64,000 nucleotides of DNA from contig NC_049982.1 in the NCBI RefSeq assembly GCF_000003815.2, positions 33,213,494-33,277,493 of the forward strand, read 5' to 3'. The DNA is from Branchiostoma floridae (Eukaryota; Chordata; Leptocardii; Amphioxiformes; Branchiostomatidae). Under the pieces are notes generated by a model. The model was not told the origin of the DNA. It saw only the letters and a list, made by a program, of their open reading frames with translations, and did no database searches. The position numbers were made by a program, and so were the translations under genes. Below are positions 27,010 through 39,300 of this stretch, in pieces (the first letter of the stretch is position 1; every line of letters starts with the position of its first letter).

Positions 27010-27320
27010 TGTGTGTGTGTGTGCGTGTGTGTGTGTGCGTGTCTGTCTATTTGCTTGCTTGTTTGTTTGTTTGTTTATTTACTTATTTATTTAGTTACAC
27101 ATTGGAGGAAGTGTTGACAGGTGACTACCACCTTTTCAAGATGTCAACCCGGAGACGAGCTGCAGACTAAATTAAACCTGGGTGAAGTGAGGATGGTCGT
27201 GTAAAGTGCCTATCCCAAGGGCACAACGTTGGGGGCACGGTGGGTATCGAACTCAGGACCTATAGATTCCGAACTGAACACCACGCCCGATGCCACTCTA
27301 GCCACAATGAGGCTAGCGTC
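27010..27320 (-). mobile_element. tRNA-derived SINE and TG tract
   Basis: On the minus strand, GGTCCTGAGTTCGATACCC is an RNA polymerase III B-box-like sequence, followed by TTGTGCCCTTGGGATAGGCA, which is shared with the SINE at 57377. A short (TG)n tract lies at 26990-27050. Confidence 0.65.
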
Positions 27321-27416
27321 TGTGTGTCTGTTTGTCTCTGTGTCAACTAGAAAACTCTAGAACGGCTGAATGTATAGGTTACACACTTGATGGTGGGGTG
27401 TGACAAACACTGAAAA

Positions 27417-28000
27417 TGATTAGATTTTGGAGCCCCTAGCGACTTTCCTTGGTACTGCAGCGGAACTTCCGGTTTCGATATCTCGCGTTCTGAACAAGCT
27501 ATGGTCACGATTTTGGAGCGTTAGATAGCTCTTGCGCTTGGATAGAAGTGACATGACTTTGGGCTCCCTAGCGACTAGGTTTGGAATTGCAGGGGCATTT
27601 TGTAAGCAAAATTCCAAAGAGGATAAGTCAACATAGGAATGACGGATTTTCAGGATTTCAGGAATCTGGGGAGCTTTGACAAAGATGTGTAAAATAGAAA
27701 TCATGCAAATAAGAAGCTAATTTGCATAATTATGAGAATATTTAATCATAGCAGTTTTTCTTTTTAGGTAATCAGATAGCTTGATGACTAAGCAAATGAT
27801 GACTTAATTTGCATAATTAATTAGGAGCTTACATAATTCCATTGTTTTCCATAACTGGACTTCAATAAATGAAACGAAATTGATTATAAATGATGGGATT
27901 TTTTTACTTGTGACATGCGTAAGCTAATCAATATCTAAATATGTAAATTATGTAAATGTGTATACCATTGTCCACAAAAGCTCAAAATATTTCATGGAGA
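27417..28000. repeat. Octamer-rich dispersed repeat, inverted copy
   Basis: Contains AATTTGCATAATTAATTAGG and gene-like false ORFs. Matches the family at 29690-31013 in the opposite orientation. Confidence 0.6.
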
Positions 28001-28198
28001 TATGAGGTCGCCGAACTCTAGTTTCCATTATTTTCACGGATTGGAAGTAAGTCTGATCTCTGAAAAAAGAAACGTTGTTACCTTACAGATCTACATCTCC
28101 ATGAACAGACGTTGCTTGAATACCGAAAACCTCAACATTTTATAGTGCTTTATCATATGACCAATCAGAACACCCCATTTAATGTAGGTTATGGCACC

Positions 28199-28309
28199 GT
28201 AATAATAATAATAATAATAATAACTGTTCTTAGTTATAGATAGACAGAAATAGAAACTGTCATCGATAATCAAATCAGTGTACGTCTTTGTACAACACCC
28301 CCCCCCCCC
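28199..28309. repeat. (TAA)n and poly-C microsatellites
   Basis: Eight TAA units, then a run of ten C at about 28299-28309. Confidence 0.9.
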
Positions 28310-28336
28310 CATCGTCTTCTGTTTGCTGCTTTTTCC

Positions 28337-28684
28337 TTAGATCTCAAGTCTAATGTTCTGGTTGAGATGTAGCTTACAGTCGTCTGTCAGACTACTGAGG
28401 AGGCCTTCACGTGGCCTTCCTAGCCTTGGTTTGAGTTTCTTACCTTTTTGCGGCGGCAAGTCCAGTGGCATACGGATGATGTGGCCGAATAGGACCCATC
28501 TAAGACGGTGGACTGCATTTTGTAATAGTGAGGCTTTGCACTTGCTGTACAGCTTGATGTTGCTAATGTGGTATGGGTGACCTGTGAAACGTCGGAGTTG
28601 TTTTCGGTGCCATGTGTCGATCTTGTATGCCAGCTGCTCGGTGAGTCCCCACGTCCCGGCATTATAAATGCCACCGTAACACAT
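28337..28684 (-). pseudogene. LINE reverse-transcriptase C-terminal fragment
   Basis: An open 115-codon frame reads GTWGLTEQLAYKIDTWHRKQ, LRRFTGHPYHISN, then LRWVLFGHIIRMPLDLPP. This is the pattern that follows the reverse-transcriptase domain of many non-LTR retrotransposons (LR..GHI.RMP). It is truncated on both sides. Confidence 0.75.
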
Positions 28685-29689
28685 GGAAAATCATTATTAC
28701 ATTAACAACCATGCATTAGATAGTTTAATTAACAACCGGTTGTTAATGACTTTTGAAAGTTTGAACCAATCAGAAGGACAGACACACTGGACTCTGACCA
28801 ATCAGAATGAGAGATACATGAATCAGAGCAAGGAGGAAAGATAAGACCCCACAGGGAGGAATGATCATGAATACAGTACAGTAAAAGTCTGGGTACAGTA
28901 AAAGTTTGAAAGGCTTGACATGCCAAGACGGCAATGTTTCGAATGTTTTCTGTGGAAATTTTGACTCAAAATGCAATCTGTAATCTCCTCATGTACCAAA
29001 GAACAAATGTGAATTTTCAGAAATTCTACCAAGGAATTCACACGTATAGTACCAATGAATCAATGCGTCAAACAGGAGTTTGCAAGTTTGGGTAGGCTAT
29101 ATCATTTAACGTTAATGACCCGTAATGACCCTGGTTCGCTTCGCTCACTCGTTGGTTTCATTCGGTGATTATAGCAAAGGACCAGTCGTTATCACACCAT
29201 ACATACCTTGGGGCGGGTCATTAACTCTTAATTATAGAGAAACACAGCACAACATTTGACATGTGTTTATTCAATTCAACAGGATATGTAACTCCTGATG
29301 TGTGTGCTGACAATTGTAACTTGGTTTGGTATTACGGTATAGATACGTTTTGCCTGATGTATGTTTTGTTCAGTGCAATACTTACACATTGGTTTGAAAA
29401 AGCCGTTTAAGGTGCCTGCCACTTCGTAATAGTTTATGTCGTAATCATTCTGTACTGCATAGCTGCAAAGTAGGGGAGAATTGTTATCAGTTATCCAAAG
29501 ATCAACTAAATGCCATTCTGCATGGCAAATTTGAACGTTGGTTGAGTGAAGTAGACAGTACGGCACTTCAAAAAGAAAACCCAGAGAAAAAGAAACGTAT
29601 GTCTTTCATACTATGACAAAATGTGTATAGGATAAGGCTACTGTGTGCATGATGTTTGCTTTGCCTATAACTAACTAGAGTTCCACGAA

Positions 29690-31013
29690 CACATACCTTT
29701 GCCAAATAAACCAGGTTTGTTATGTAGAATGATGTCTGTAGACAAATGCGTTACTCATTTCATTTTCTTCATAATTATATGCTTGGAGTTGGTTTATAAA
29801 ATTTCGGCATTGATTATGCAAATTAGATCCCAAGTTACAATTATTTGATATCAAATTGTATCAAGCATAACTTAAGCTATCAGCATACCAAAAATCATGA
29901 TGATCCTTTGATCCATTCTTGACTTATTCTCTTTCAAAGTCTTTAAATACACCTCTTACTCTCTTCCCTCTTTCTCAGTTACATATGTGACAACTTTGAT
30001 GAAAGTACTATAATGGAATGCAGTGGATTTATAAACTTTTCCTCATCAATTATGCAAATTAGCTGTTAATTTGCATAATAAGTATCACATTATATAAGTC
30101 TTCACTTAGGCTATCTACATGCCAAAAATCATGACGATCCGTCAACACGTTCACATTTTCTCATTAATTATGCAAATGAGATCATCATTTGCATGATAAA
30201 TATGTATTGACATTTCTCTCTTTCTCAGCTACATATGTGACAAGTTTTAAAGTCCTATCATGGAACGTAGTGAATTTATAAAATATCCTCATTAATTATG
30301 CAAATTAGCTGTTGATTTGCATAATTGGTATCTCATTATGTTTGTCTTCACTTACGCTACCTACATACCAAAAAACATGATGATCCGTCAACATCTTCAT
30401 ATTTTCTCATTAATTATGCAAATGAGGCCATCATTTGCATAATTGATATCTATCGACATTTCTCTCCTTCCCAGCTACGTATGTGACAAGTTTGAAAGTC
30501 CTATCATGGAATGCAGTGGATTTATAAATTTTCCTCATTAATTATGTAAATTAGCTGTTGATTTGCATAATTAGTATACCATTATGTAAGTCATCACTCA
30601 TTCTATCTACATACCAAAAATCATGACGATCCGTCAACACGTTGTAGAGTTATTCTCGTCCAAAGTTTGAAAGGAAACCGGCGCCTGCAGTTCCAAAAAA
30701 GCCGCTAGGGGGCCCAAACTCACAGCACTTACTCTCTGCCTCAAGGGCTATCTACCACTCAAAAATCATGATCACAGCATGTCCAGAAAAGGAGATATCA
30801 AAAATTGAGGTTCTGCTGCAGTACCTTAGCAAGCCGCTAGGGGGCCCATTATCGAACTTGACCTTCGTTTTCCCGACCCCTACCCACCTACCAAATATTA
30901 TCGGGATTCATCCAAGACTTCTTGAGTTATGCTGTTAACACACACACACACAGAAACACACACACAGACTCACAAGCCCAAAACATAACCTTAGCCATTC
31001 TGGCAAAGGTAAT
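29690..31013. repeat. Octamer-rich dispersed repeat, fullest copy
   Basis: Runs from CATACCTTTGCCAAA to CTGGCAAAGGTAA, so the ends are inverted. Inside are repeated blocks of about 150-200 bp, each with ATTATGCAAAT...ATTTGCATAAT, then TCATGACGATCCGTCAAC, and two copies of AAGCCGCTAGGGGGCCCA. No ORF is seen. Confidence 0.75.
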
Positions 31014-31568
31014 AAGACCCAGATAAGATATAAAATTAATTAGAAGAAACATGGCGGTCTGTATGCAAAGATTTTCAATGTACTTTAATAGGGTAACTGT
31101 TTCTATCATAGGATCACGATACAGACTTGCAATATGTATATGCTTGGCGTGTAATATACATGATCTTATACAATCTGAAAATATATGCTCTAACAAAAGG
31201 AATACTGCATAATCTATTTGCTTTCATCAAAATGAATAATTTGATAGTATTACATTTTCAGTGCTAATCATTAGAGGCAGATTGTTGTATCCGAAACTAC
31301 CCAAATCTGCATAGACGAATGAAAGCTCATCTGTGTTGGTAGAGTCCATAGTGAATTTTGAATCTTTAGAATCTGAATTGACAATCATCGATATTCAAAG
31401 GAAATCTGTCAACTTCATGTTTCCTCGTAATTTATCGTTGGTTTGTCAAACTAAGAATAATAAACTCGTGAAGGTGATTTCCTCGTGAAATTCAAAGCCC
31501 TGTTTCCTCGTCCTTACTCCTCACTACTCTCCCTCACAGACCATTCTACTACGTGTCCATCATTAGCG

Positions 31569-34500
31569 TTATTCCTGGTGGCCCCCTGTAAGAAATAGAA
31601 ACACAATTTCAGCACATGGCTATCACAACAATCCAAATCTTTAGCTTCAAGGATCAATGCACGGCTTGCTTGTTCTGGGATTGCTCTGTTTGTATTTCTG
31701 GATACCTCCACATGATTGCCGATATTACGTTCTTCAAGAATCAAGGTCACAAGCAAGTTCGTCTCGTTATAATCGCTTTACTCAAAACATTTTGATAGCG
31801 CTCCATATACCGCTCTACATTAAATTTTTTACGGATTTACCTATTTTTTCTCACCAGGTGTCTCTATGCCTAACTTCTTCCAGAAACTCTTGGTTTCCTT
31901 GGCGTCGGCCGCTTCTTGTTCTTCTTCCTCCTCCCAAGCCTCCTCCAGATCCGGGTCATCAGTCGCCCACGGGTCCTCTGAGGACAAGACAAGCCAGTCC
32001 ATATTTTACGTTTCTCATCACTTGTTGTTTGCCCCATCTAGTGTGTTTTTTTACGCTCTCGCGTTAGACTTGGTTCTCGTAGAGAATATCATTCATGAAA
32101 TTGATATGCCGTGTGAATAATGCACCGTGTGTCAGCTTGGTAATGCCATGAAATTTACCTTCACCAGATGTAATGATCCATGACATCCATGTTTCCTCAA
32201 ACCGTACATAGTGTATTGTGATTGCTTTTATTTCAATCCAGCTATGAACATGCAGAATCAAGTGGCCATAATTCAACTGAAGCCATATATCATAAATCAC
32301 AAGCACACTTAGGAAAGAAGTCCTTCATACCTACTAACAAGGCGTCTGGAACTTCAAGTCCAAGGTTTCTCCAGAACCGTCTTTCCTCCTCGACATCCCC
32401 CTCCTCCGAGTCCAGTGCCATGTCGGTATATTCCCAGTCAGTTTCTGATATAACATTATGAATGAATGAATAAAGACCTTCATTGCACATTTTTGCCACA
32501 CCGGACTAAGTATAGGTCACAACAAGACATGTTGAAAAGATACAGTTCACAGATACAAAATGAGACTATTGCTGGATAAATTCAACTTCTCATCGCTTTT
32601 CTGTTATAGTGGAGATAAAAGAGCAGATATGTTTTATGACCGTTGGTTTGTCTAGTTGCATTGGGAATATGAATTTTTCTACAGAACTTATATTACGTGT
32701 ATGAAATAAGAAAATTGGTTTTGTATGACCTTATACAGCTCATTTCTCTCTGCGGTATACAATCTACACTCAATTACAAATTGACGGTCGTCCTCTATTC
32801 TATCTAAATTACAATATTTGCATAGTCTTTGTTCCAGAGGGATGCGAGTATGTCTTCCTGTTTCAATATAAATGGCAGTTAGACAGTGAGAATAGCAAAT
32901 CTGATCACAATCATAAAAGTGATAAAGTTGACATGTTACTTGTTCTTTTGTCTGATTCTGATAAAGATTTTATTGCAAATTCTTGCCCAGGGACTACATA
33001 CAAGTAACGACACGTGCTTCTGTGAGATATTTAGAGCTTTTGTGACTTTCTTATTTTCTTCATCAATCATGCAAGTACGGCTGTAATTAGCATAGGCTTT
33101 AAAGGACCCACCACAATTACGCAATTTGTATGAAAGACCTTGCTTTAGGCAGAATCCAGTTGTAAGATTTCATCATTAACACGTTATGTACAAGATGGCC
33201 TTGATTTCTTGATTCAGAAGTGTCACAAGCGTGAAGTTCCAATGATACATCACTGAGGAATTATGGTACTTTAATATCAATCAGGCCCTTGCTTGCATAA
33301 TTGTTATCTGCTCATGTCCCTCCCACCATGAAAAACGTAACATATGATGATGTACCTGAAGTTGACTTTTGATTCTCATCTGTATCATGTATTGTCTTCT
33401 TAGACTGACTGGCTATTCTATAGAAAACATTGTAATTGTAGAATTTCCTCAAGTCTTAATCATGCTTAAAAGCCCTAATTTGCATGATTTGTATCTAATT
33501 GTGTACATGTTGTCTTCGGGAATCCATCCTCAGTTATCTTAGCAAACACGCTACTGCAGTATCACAATTAGCTGCTAGGGGGCCAAACCGATACCACTTC
33601 CTTCTGACGTCAATAGCTATATGCCATCGGAAAGTCAGTACAATACCATGTTCACATTGGTATGATAGGATTTCATCATTGAGTATGCAAAATTAGTCGT
33701 AATTTGTATAATTTGCATTTCATTGTGTGCATTTCTGTCTAAGCTACCTACATTCCCAAAATCACAAGAATCCGTACCGCGAACAGAACATCCAAAGGTA
33801 ATAACATGATGTATAAAAATGACAATGTGATACAAGCGGTCACTCTAGTGGCAAATGTCAACATCTAAATATAAACTTGGAATTAAGTTGGCGACGAAAA
33901 AATCTTTTTACAACATGCGCGTGTTGTATGATTTGGGAGGACAGTAATATTCTACAAAGCTGCTACGCTTGCGTGTAGATATATTTTTCCCGCTACGAAG
34001 ATAAACCCTGTTTTGATGAAAGCTATGCAATAGTTTGCTATCGTCAAAAATGGCATTATAATGTTTCGAAGGCCAATGATAAGAATAATTTACATAAAAG
34101 GCGGGATCTTTAGCTTTCCACTGCCCCTGAGAAAGAAGTCGAACCCAATAAGTAGGAATTTTGGAGCATTTAGATTAGAGTAGAGACGTCCTCTATTGCT
34201 CTATATTATTTGTTCCTTTCATGTTACCTGCAATGAACCATCGGGCCAGAACTTGCAATAAACTATTATCATGATGTAGTGGTTGTGTAAAAAGAGTATC
34301 TTTACTCAGTGGCATACCAACCTAAAGAAACTATTTACGGATGTCCATAATCGTTTGCAAAGTCTGGGGCACAACTATTGAAATAAGACAGCTTACCTAA
34401 TAGGTTGTTCACGTGGATGTTAATTTCTCTCATCTTGTCCAACAGTCGTCTGCCCATGTCTTCACCATATCTGTTAATGATCAGGCCTCGAACTGCAGAC

Positions 34501-36264
34501 AAAACAAAGGCCACGACCTTGTTTACTTTTATACCTGTCGCACACTATATATTTACCTGTGATGGCAAGCTAGCTGGCTTGGTAAGTCTGAATGGAGACT
34601 TCTTGCTTCATTACACCATAATCAATACACGAGAAAATAAATTCCACCCGGAGCAATGATAGACAGACAGAGCTCATTGGTTTTGTAAAATCATAATGGG
34701 TAAATGTGTTTCATATATGTGCTTTTATAAGGCTAACTTTGAAGAAACTTGTTGAGTCAGAATCTGGTCTGGATGGCCTGGAACGTCTCGCAGCGATGAA
34801 AGACAGACTGTACTGGAAGTCAAACTTCATTTGCTGCACCTCAGAGGATGACAAATGATAATGATGATATGCCTGGCGCTTTTTGTCTCTCTTCCGTCTC
34901 GGCAAAGCAGCCGTGAAAAAGAGTGGCTTTATAAAATCTTCATGTCCAACACTACTATATAAACCTGTGGTGGTACAGCATTGTTCAATATACAATGTTG
35001 CCATTTGCCCACGTTGCTGATAAGAAGTCAACATGGAGACCGCAACCGGGCAACTCATATATCCCAAGAACCACTATCGACTGGAATAGTCTACCATATT
35101 CAACCACCCTTCAAGCTAATCCCGTTAAGTTCAAGGAAGAGGTGTTACAACACCTGAGGAATGGCAAATAAAACAGTAGTACTGCGCACTGGATGATTTG
35201 CCCCAACACTAAGGGGTGTTACCCAGTAACCTTACAAGAACAAGAATTGAATATGTTATATATGGCCTGTAGCCATACTTTAGTATAGCCTGAATGTAAT
35301 TCTAGTCAGTTTACTGGAGCCCCCATACCCCCCTCTCCATGGGAGTCCCGGTGAAGTAGCTAGTATGACATTCAGGTTAAAGTACGCGTTCGTTCAAACA
35401 GTGTGTCGCATTAAACATGTATATCATATCTCAGTCTCTGATTAAGAATCAACTCACCTAGTTCCTGTTCATCTTTAGGTAGGGCAGTCACTGAAGAAGC
35501 AAACAACCCTATTCCATAGAGAGTTTTGTTATCTGTGAAGACATGTGTACATGTAAGCTGTATTGATATCAAGAACATCACAGGAATGTTACGTCAAGCT
35601 TATACAACAACTTATACAGCTCGTACTGAAAGTAATAGTTGTTTAGGACAAACACGTCCCATAATATGGTGTGGTCATAATAGCTCGGTATAAGAAGTTG
35701 TTGTGTTTATACTATAAATTTTTATTATCATATAGCCAGGCGCTGTGGACCAATCAGAAGGCCCCATTCCATGTTGGTTATATAACGACGCCGTAACACA
35801 TAGATTCTGTCCAGCCCGGTGTTAAAAGAAATCAACAAAGGTGCTGATTCTTTTAAATACCTGACCAATCAGAAGGAGCGATACACAGGAAAGTAACCAA
35901 TCTCCCTACATATGTATGTACCAAAGAACAAATGTGAATTTTCAGAAATTCGACAAATGATTTCACTCGTATAGTACCAAGGAATCTATGTGTTATTCAG
36001 GAGTTTGGGTAGGCTATATGATAATAACGTTAACGCTCACTCGTTGGTTTTATTAACCGTTAGATATCGTTCCTAACGTTACATAGAGGTTATGTATTTA
36101 TTTGGCTGTGAGCGACGGCGCCGAGCAAAAAGGTTGTGACACACACAAACACACACACACACACACTCACACACAGACGCACACGCACACACACACACAC
36201 ACACATATACATACACACACACACACACATACGCACAAACACACACACGCTCACACACAGACGC

Positions 36265-36302
<38 letters not shown>

Positions 36303-39300
36303 TCACACACAGACGCACACGCACACACACACACAAACTCACACACACACACACTCACACACACACTCCACACACACACACACACTCACACACACACACA
36401 CACACACTCACACACTCACATACAAACATCCCCCACACACAAGTGTGTCATAAGTTGCATGAGATGTACGGATGCATATTATTGTGCCTCTCCCATTAGA
36501 AGAGCACAAGAATATAGAGAATAGAGCAGATCGAGTAAGAGGCAAAAATGGTACGGCAGTTATATTGGGCCACATTGGAATTCAACGAGATCCTAAAGAC
36601 ATTTTATCGTTAGGTTTAGGGACAATCAAACGTACAAATGTATTCAAGAAAGACACGAGGTGTTTGCTTTGATCAAATGGGCCTGAAGTAGTGTTCAAGA
36701 AAACGTATCGATAACGAACGTGTGCATGTAACTTCACGCGTAGTGTTATAGATGTGTGATGATATATTTACACATGTGTGTGTGGGGGGGATGCTAATGA
36801 TGATGTGGTTTCACCTTCTTTGTACGGGTCGTTTCCCGTCTCAATGTCTTCCACAAGTTTTTCAAACGCTTCATCTTCCTCCTTGTCCAACCACAGGTCC
36901 TCTTCTAATGCTCTGTTTGCTAGTTCCAGGAAAGATAAAACAGTGGTCTTCTCTCGTCATGCATTGAATAAGACGAAATACGATATACACTCTATATTTG
37001 TCAATACAGACAGGTGGCTACACAAGCTGTCTATCTGGCACATTTTATTCTATACTGAACTGAATAACTTGTCACAAGGTCAAACACGGAAGTAATTTCT
37101 ACTTTGAGGAAAGTTGCAAAGCCCAAAAGCTTGGCCAGTCTAGCCTCCTTGCAGCGTTTGTGCTACAAATAATTTCCTTCCAACCATCCCTGTTTGCTTC
37201 CAATGAAACTGTGACGATCTTTCTGTCGTCACGAAATCTTTTTGCTTAGTTGTGTCCCAATTTAAATACCCGCAGTCAAACTATAACCAAAGCTGATTTT
37301 AGTCGCTAAGATATGTTATAACTAACATCCATTGGCATAATACCGGCAGTAATACTTATACCGTCAAATGACATAAACGATAAATTTTCGGTGATCCACT
37401 AGCGCAGCAACAGTTATTTCCGAGGTATGCACACTTCAGACATCCACGTATTTCACACGTATTCTAAAAGGCTTCGATAACAGTGCATTCGAAGACAACA
37501 AGGCCAAAAGTTTTCAGTTCATTTTGGGGGCAGGCGAGCTTGTCGTGGGACGAACACACTGTCACGTTCATCGCAAGATTTGTAGATAATAATCACACGT
37601 GCTCACGGCACAAGACGAGCATGATTCAACAGCAATCTTGAATTTCTTTTGGTGACCTACAACTTGTGTGAAAGTGTGAAGAACCGTTGCATTATCGCCC
37701 GGATCTACGGCTGAATGGGTCAAATTGAACGTACGCCGCAATTTCCCCCGCCATTTTAATGCTACGCCAGCAGTAAAGTTTTACGTCATAGCGGTTATGA
37801 CGGACCAAAATTAAATGAAAATTCTTGTCAGTATACGCCCATTTTCTCATGACTCATGATTTTGTATGCTCATGCGGGTTTTTGTTTTGTGCAATTACTA
37901 ACAGGAAAGGAAGGAACAACAGAGGATATATAAAGGTACATAGCGGCAGTTAATTGTGCCGTGTTTCGTTCTGCCGGTATCATTGCGCCCCCTTCCAACC
38001 ACGCGCCCGTTCTCCGGCNNNNNNNNNNNNNNNNNNNNNNNNNNNNNNNNNNNNNNNNNNNNNNNNNNNNNNNNNNNNNNNNNNNNNNNNNNNNNNNNNN
38101 NNNNNNNNNNNNNNNNNNNNNNNNNNNNNNNNNNNNNNNNNNNNNNNNNNNNNNNNNNNNNNNNNNNNNNNNNNNNNNNNNNNNNNNNNNNNNNNNNNNN
38201 NNNNNNNNNNNNNNNNNNNNNNNNNNNNNNNNNNNNNNNNNNNNNNNNNNNNNNNNNNNNNNNNNNNNNNNNNNNNNNNNNNNNNNNNNNNNNNNNNNNN
38301 NNNNNNNNNNNNNNNNNNNNNNNNNNNNNNNNNNNNNNNNNNNNNNNNNNNNNNNNNNNNNNNNNNNNNNNNNNNNNNNNNNNNNNNNNNNNNNNNNNNN
38401 NNNNNNNNNNNNNNNNNNNNNNNNNNNNNNNNNNNNNNNNNNNNNNNNNNNNNNNNNNNNNNNNNNNNNNNNNNNNNNNNNNNNNNNNNNNNNNNNNNNN
38501 NNNNNNNNNNNNNNNNNNNNNNNNNNNNNNNNNNNNNNNNNNNNNNNNNNNNNNNNNNNNNNNNNNNNNNNNNNNNNNNNNNNNNNNNNNNNNNNNNNNN
38601 NNNNNNNNNNNNNNNNNNNNNNNNNNNNNNNNNNNNNNNNNNNNNNNNNNNNNNNNNNNNNNNNNNNNNNNNNNNNNNNNNNNNNNNNNNNNNNNNNNNN
38701 NNNNNNNNNNNNNNNNNNNNNNNNNNNNNNNNNNNNNNNNNNNNNNNNNNNNNNNNNNNNNNNNNNNNNNNNNNNNNNNNNNNNNNNNNNNNNNNNNNNN
38801 NNNNNNNNNNNGAGAAAATGATGTGTTGATCATTTGCCAAATTAGTATTGCTTGAGAAATTGCAGTAAGCTGATTTGAGTCGCTGAGACATGTTATAACT
38901 ATATCCATTGCGACTAAGAGGACAAATGGGTGATCGAAGAAAGAGAAGTGAACAATATCGAAACGGCGTTGTGATATACCGTTTACAGCGTTGGAGCCAA
39001 TAAATAAAAATATGATAATTACCATTCTGTTGGTCTTCATAGATTCGGTGTGCCTCCAAGAAGATCTTATCTGTTGCTACATTTCCCAACTTCTTGTTGA
39101 AAAGGTGTCTCACTGAAACGGAAGACCAACGCCTTGTTTCGTTTTTTTTTTTTGCAATATGGAGCCATAAACCTTCAACACCTCTCCCCGAACCCAATCT
39201 AACTGATGTCATCTAAAGATCAAGACCATACCATGTCCAGAACAGGGGTGTCCTGAAAGTACGAAGTTGAACAAAGTGAAACGAATTAAAATGAAATGCA

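Noticed and set aside
29380..29470. Possible phase-1 exon (VQNDYDINYYEVAGTLNGFF)
   Set aside because: It has AG/GT borders, but its length (69 bp) and residues do not match the family's 75-bp exons, and no neighbouring exons were found.
15962..36440. CRISPR-like arrays
   Set aside because: The repeats are head-to-tail minisatellites or microsatellites without unique spacers, in a eukaryotic setting.
36079..36524. Long His/Thr and Cys/Val ORFs
   Set aside because: Translations of an AC microsatellite.
37954..39212. ORFs of 290-410 residues
   Set aside because: Mostly read through the N gap at 38019-38811. Only the 90-bp exon 39023-39112 within them is real.
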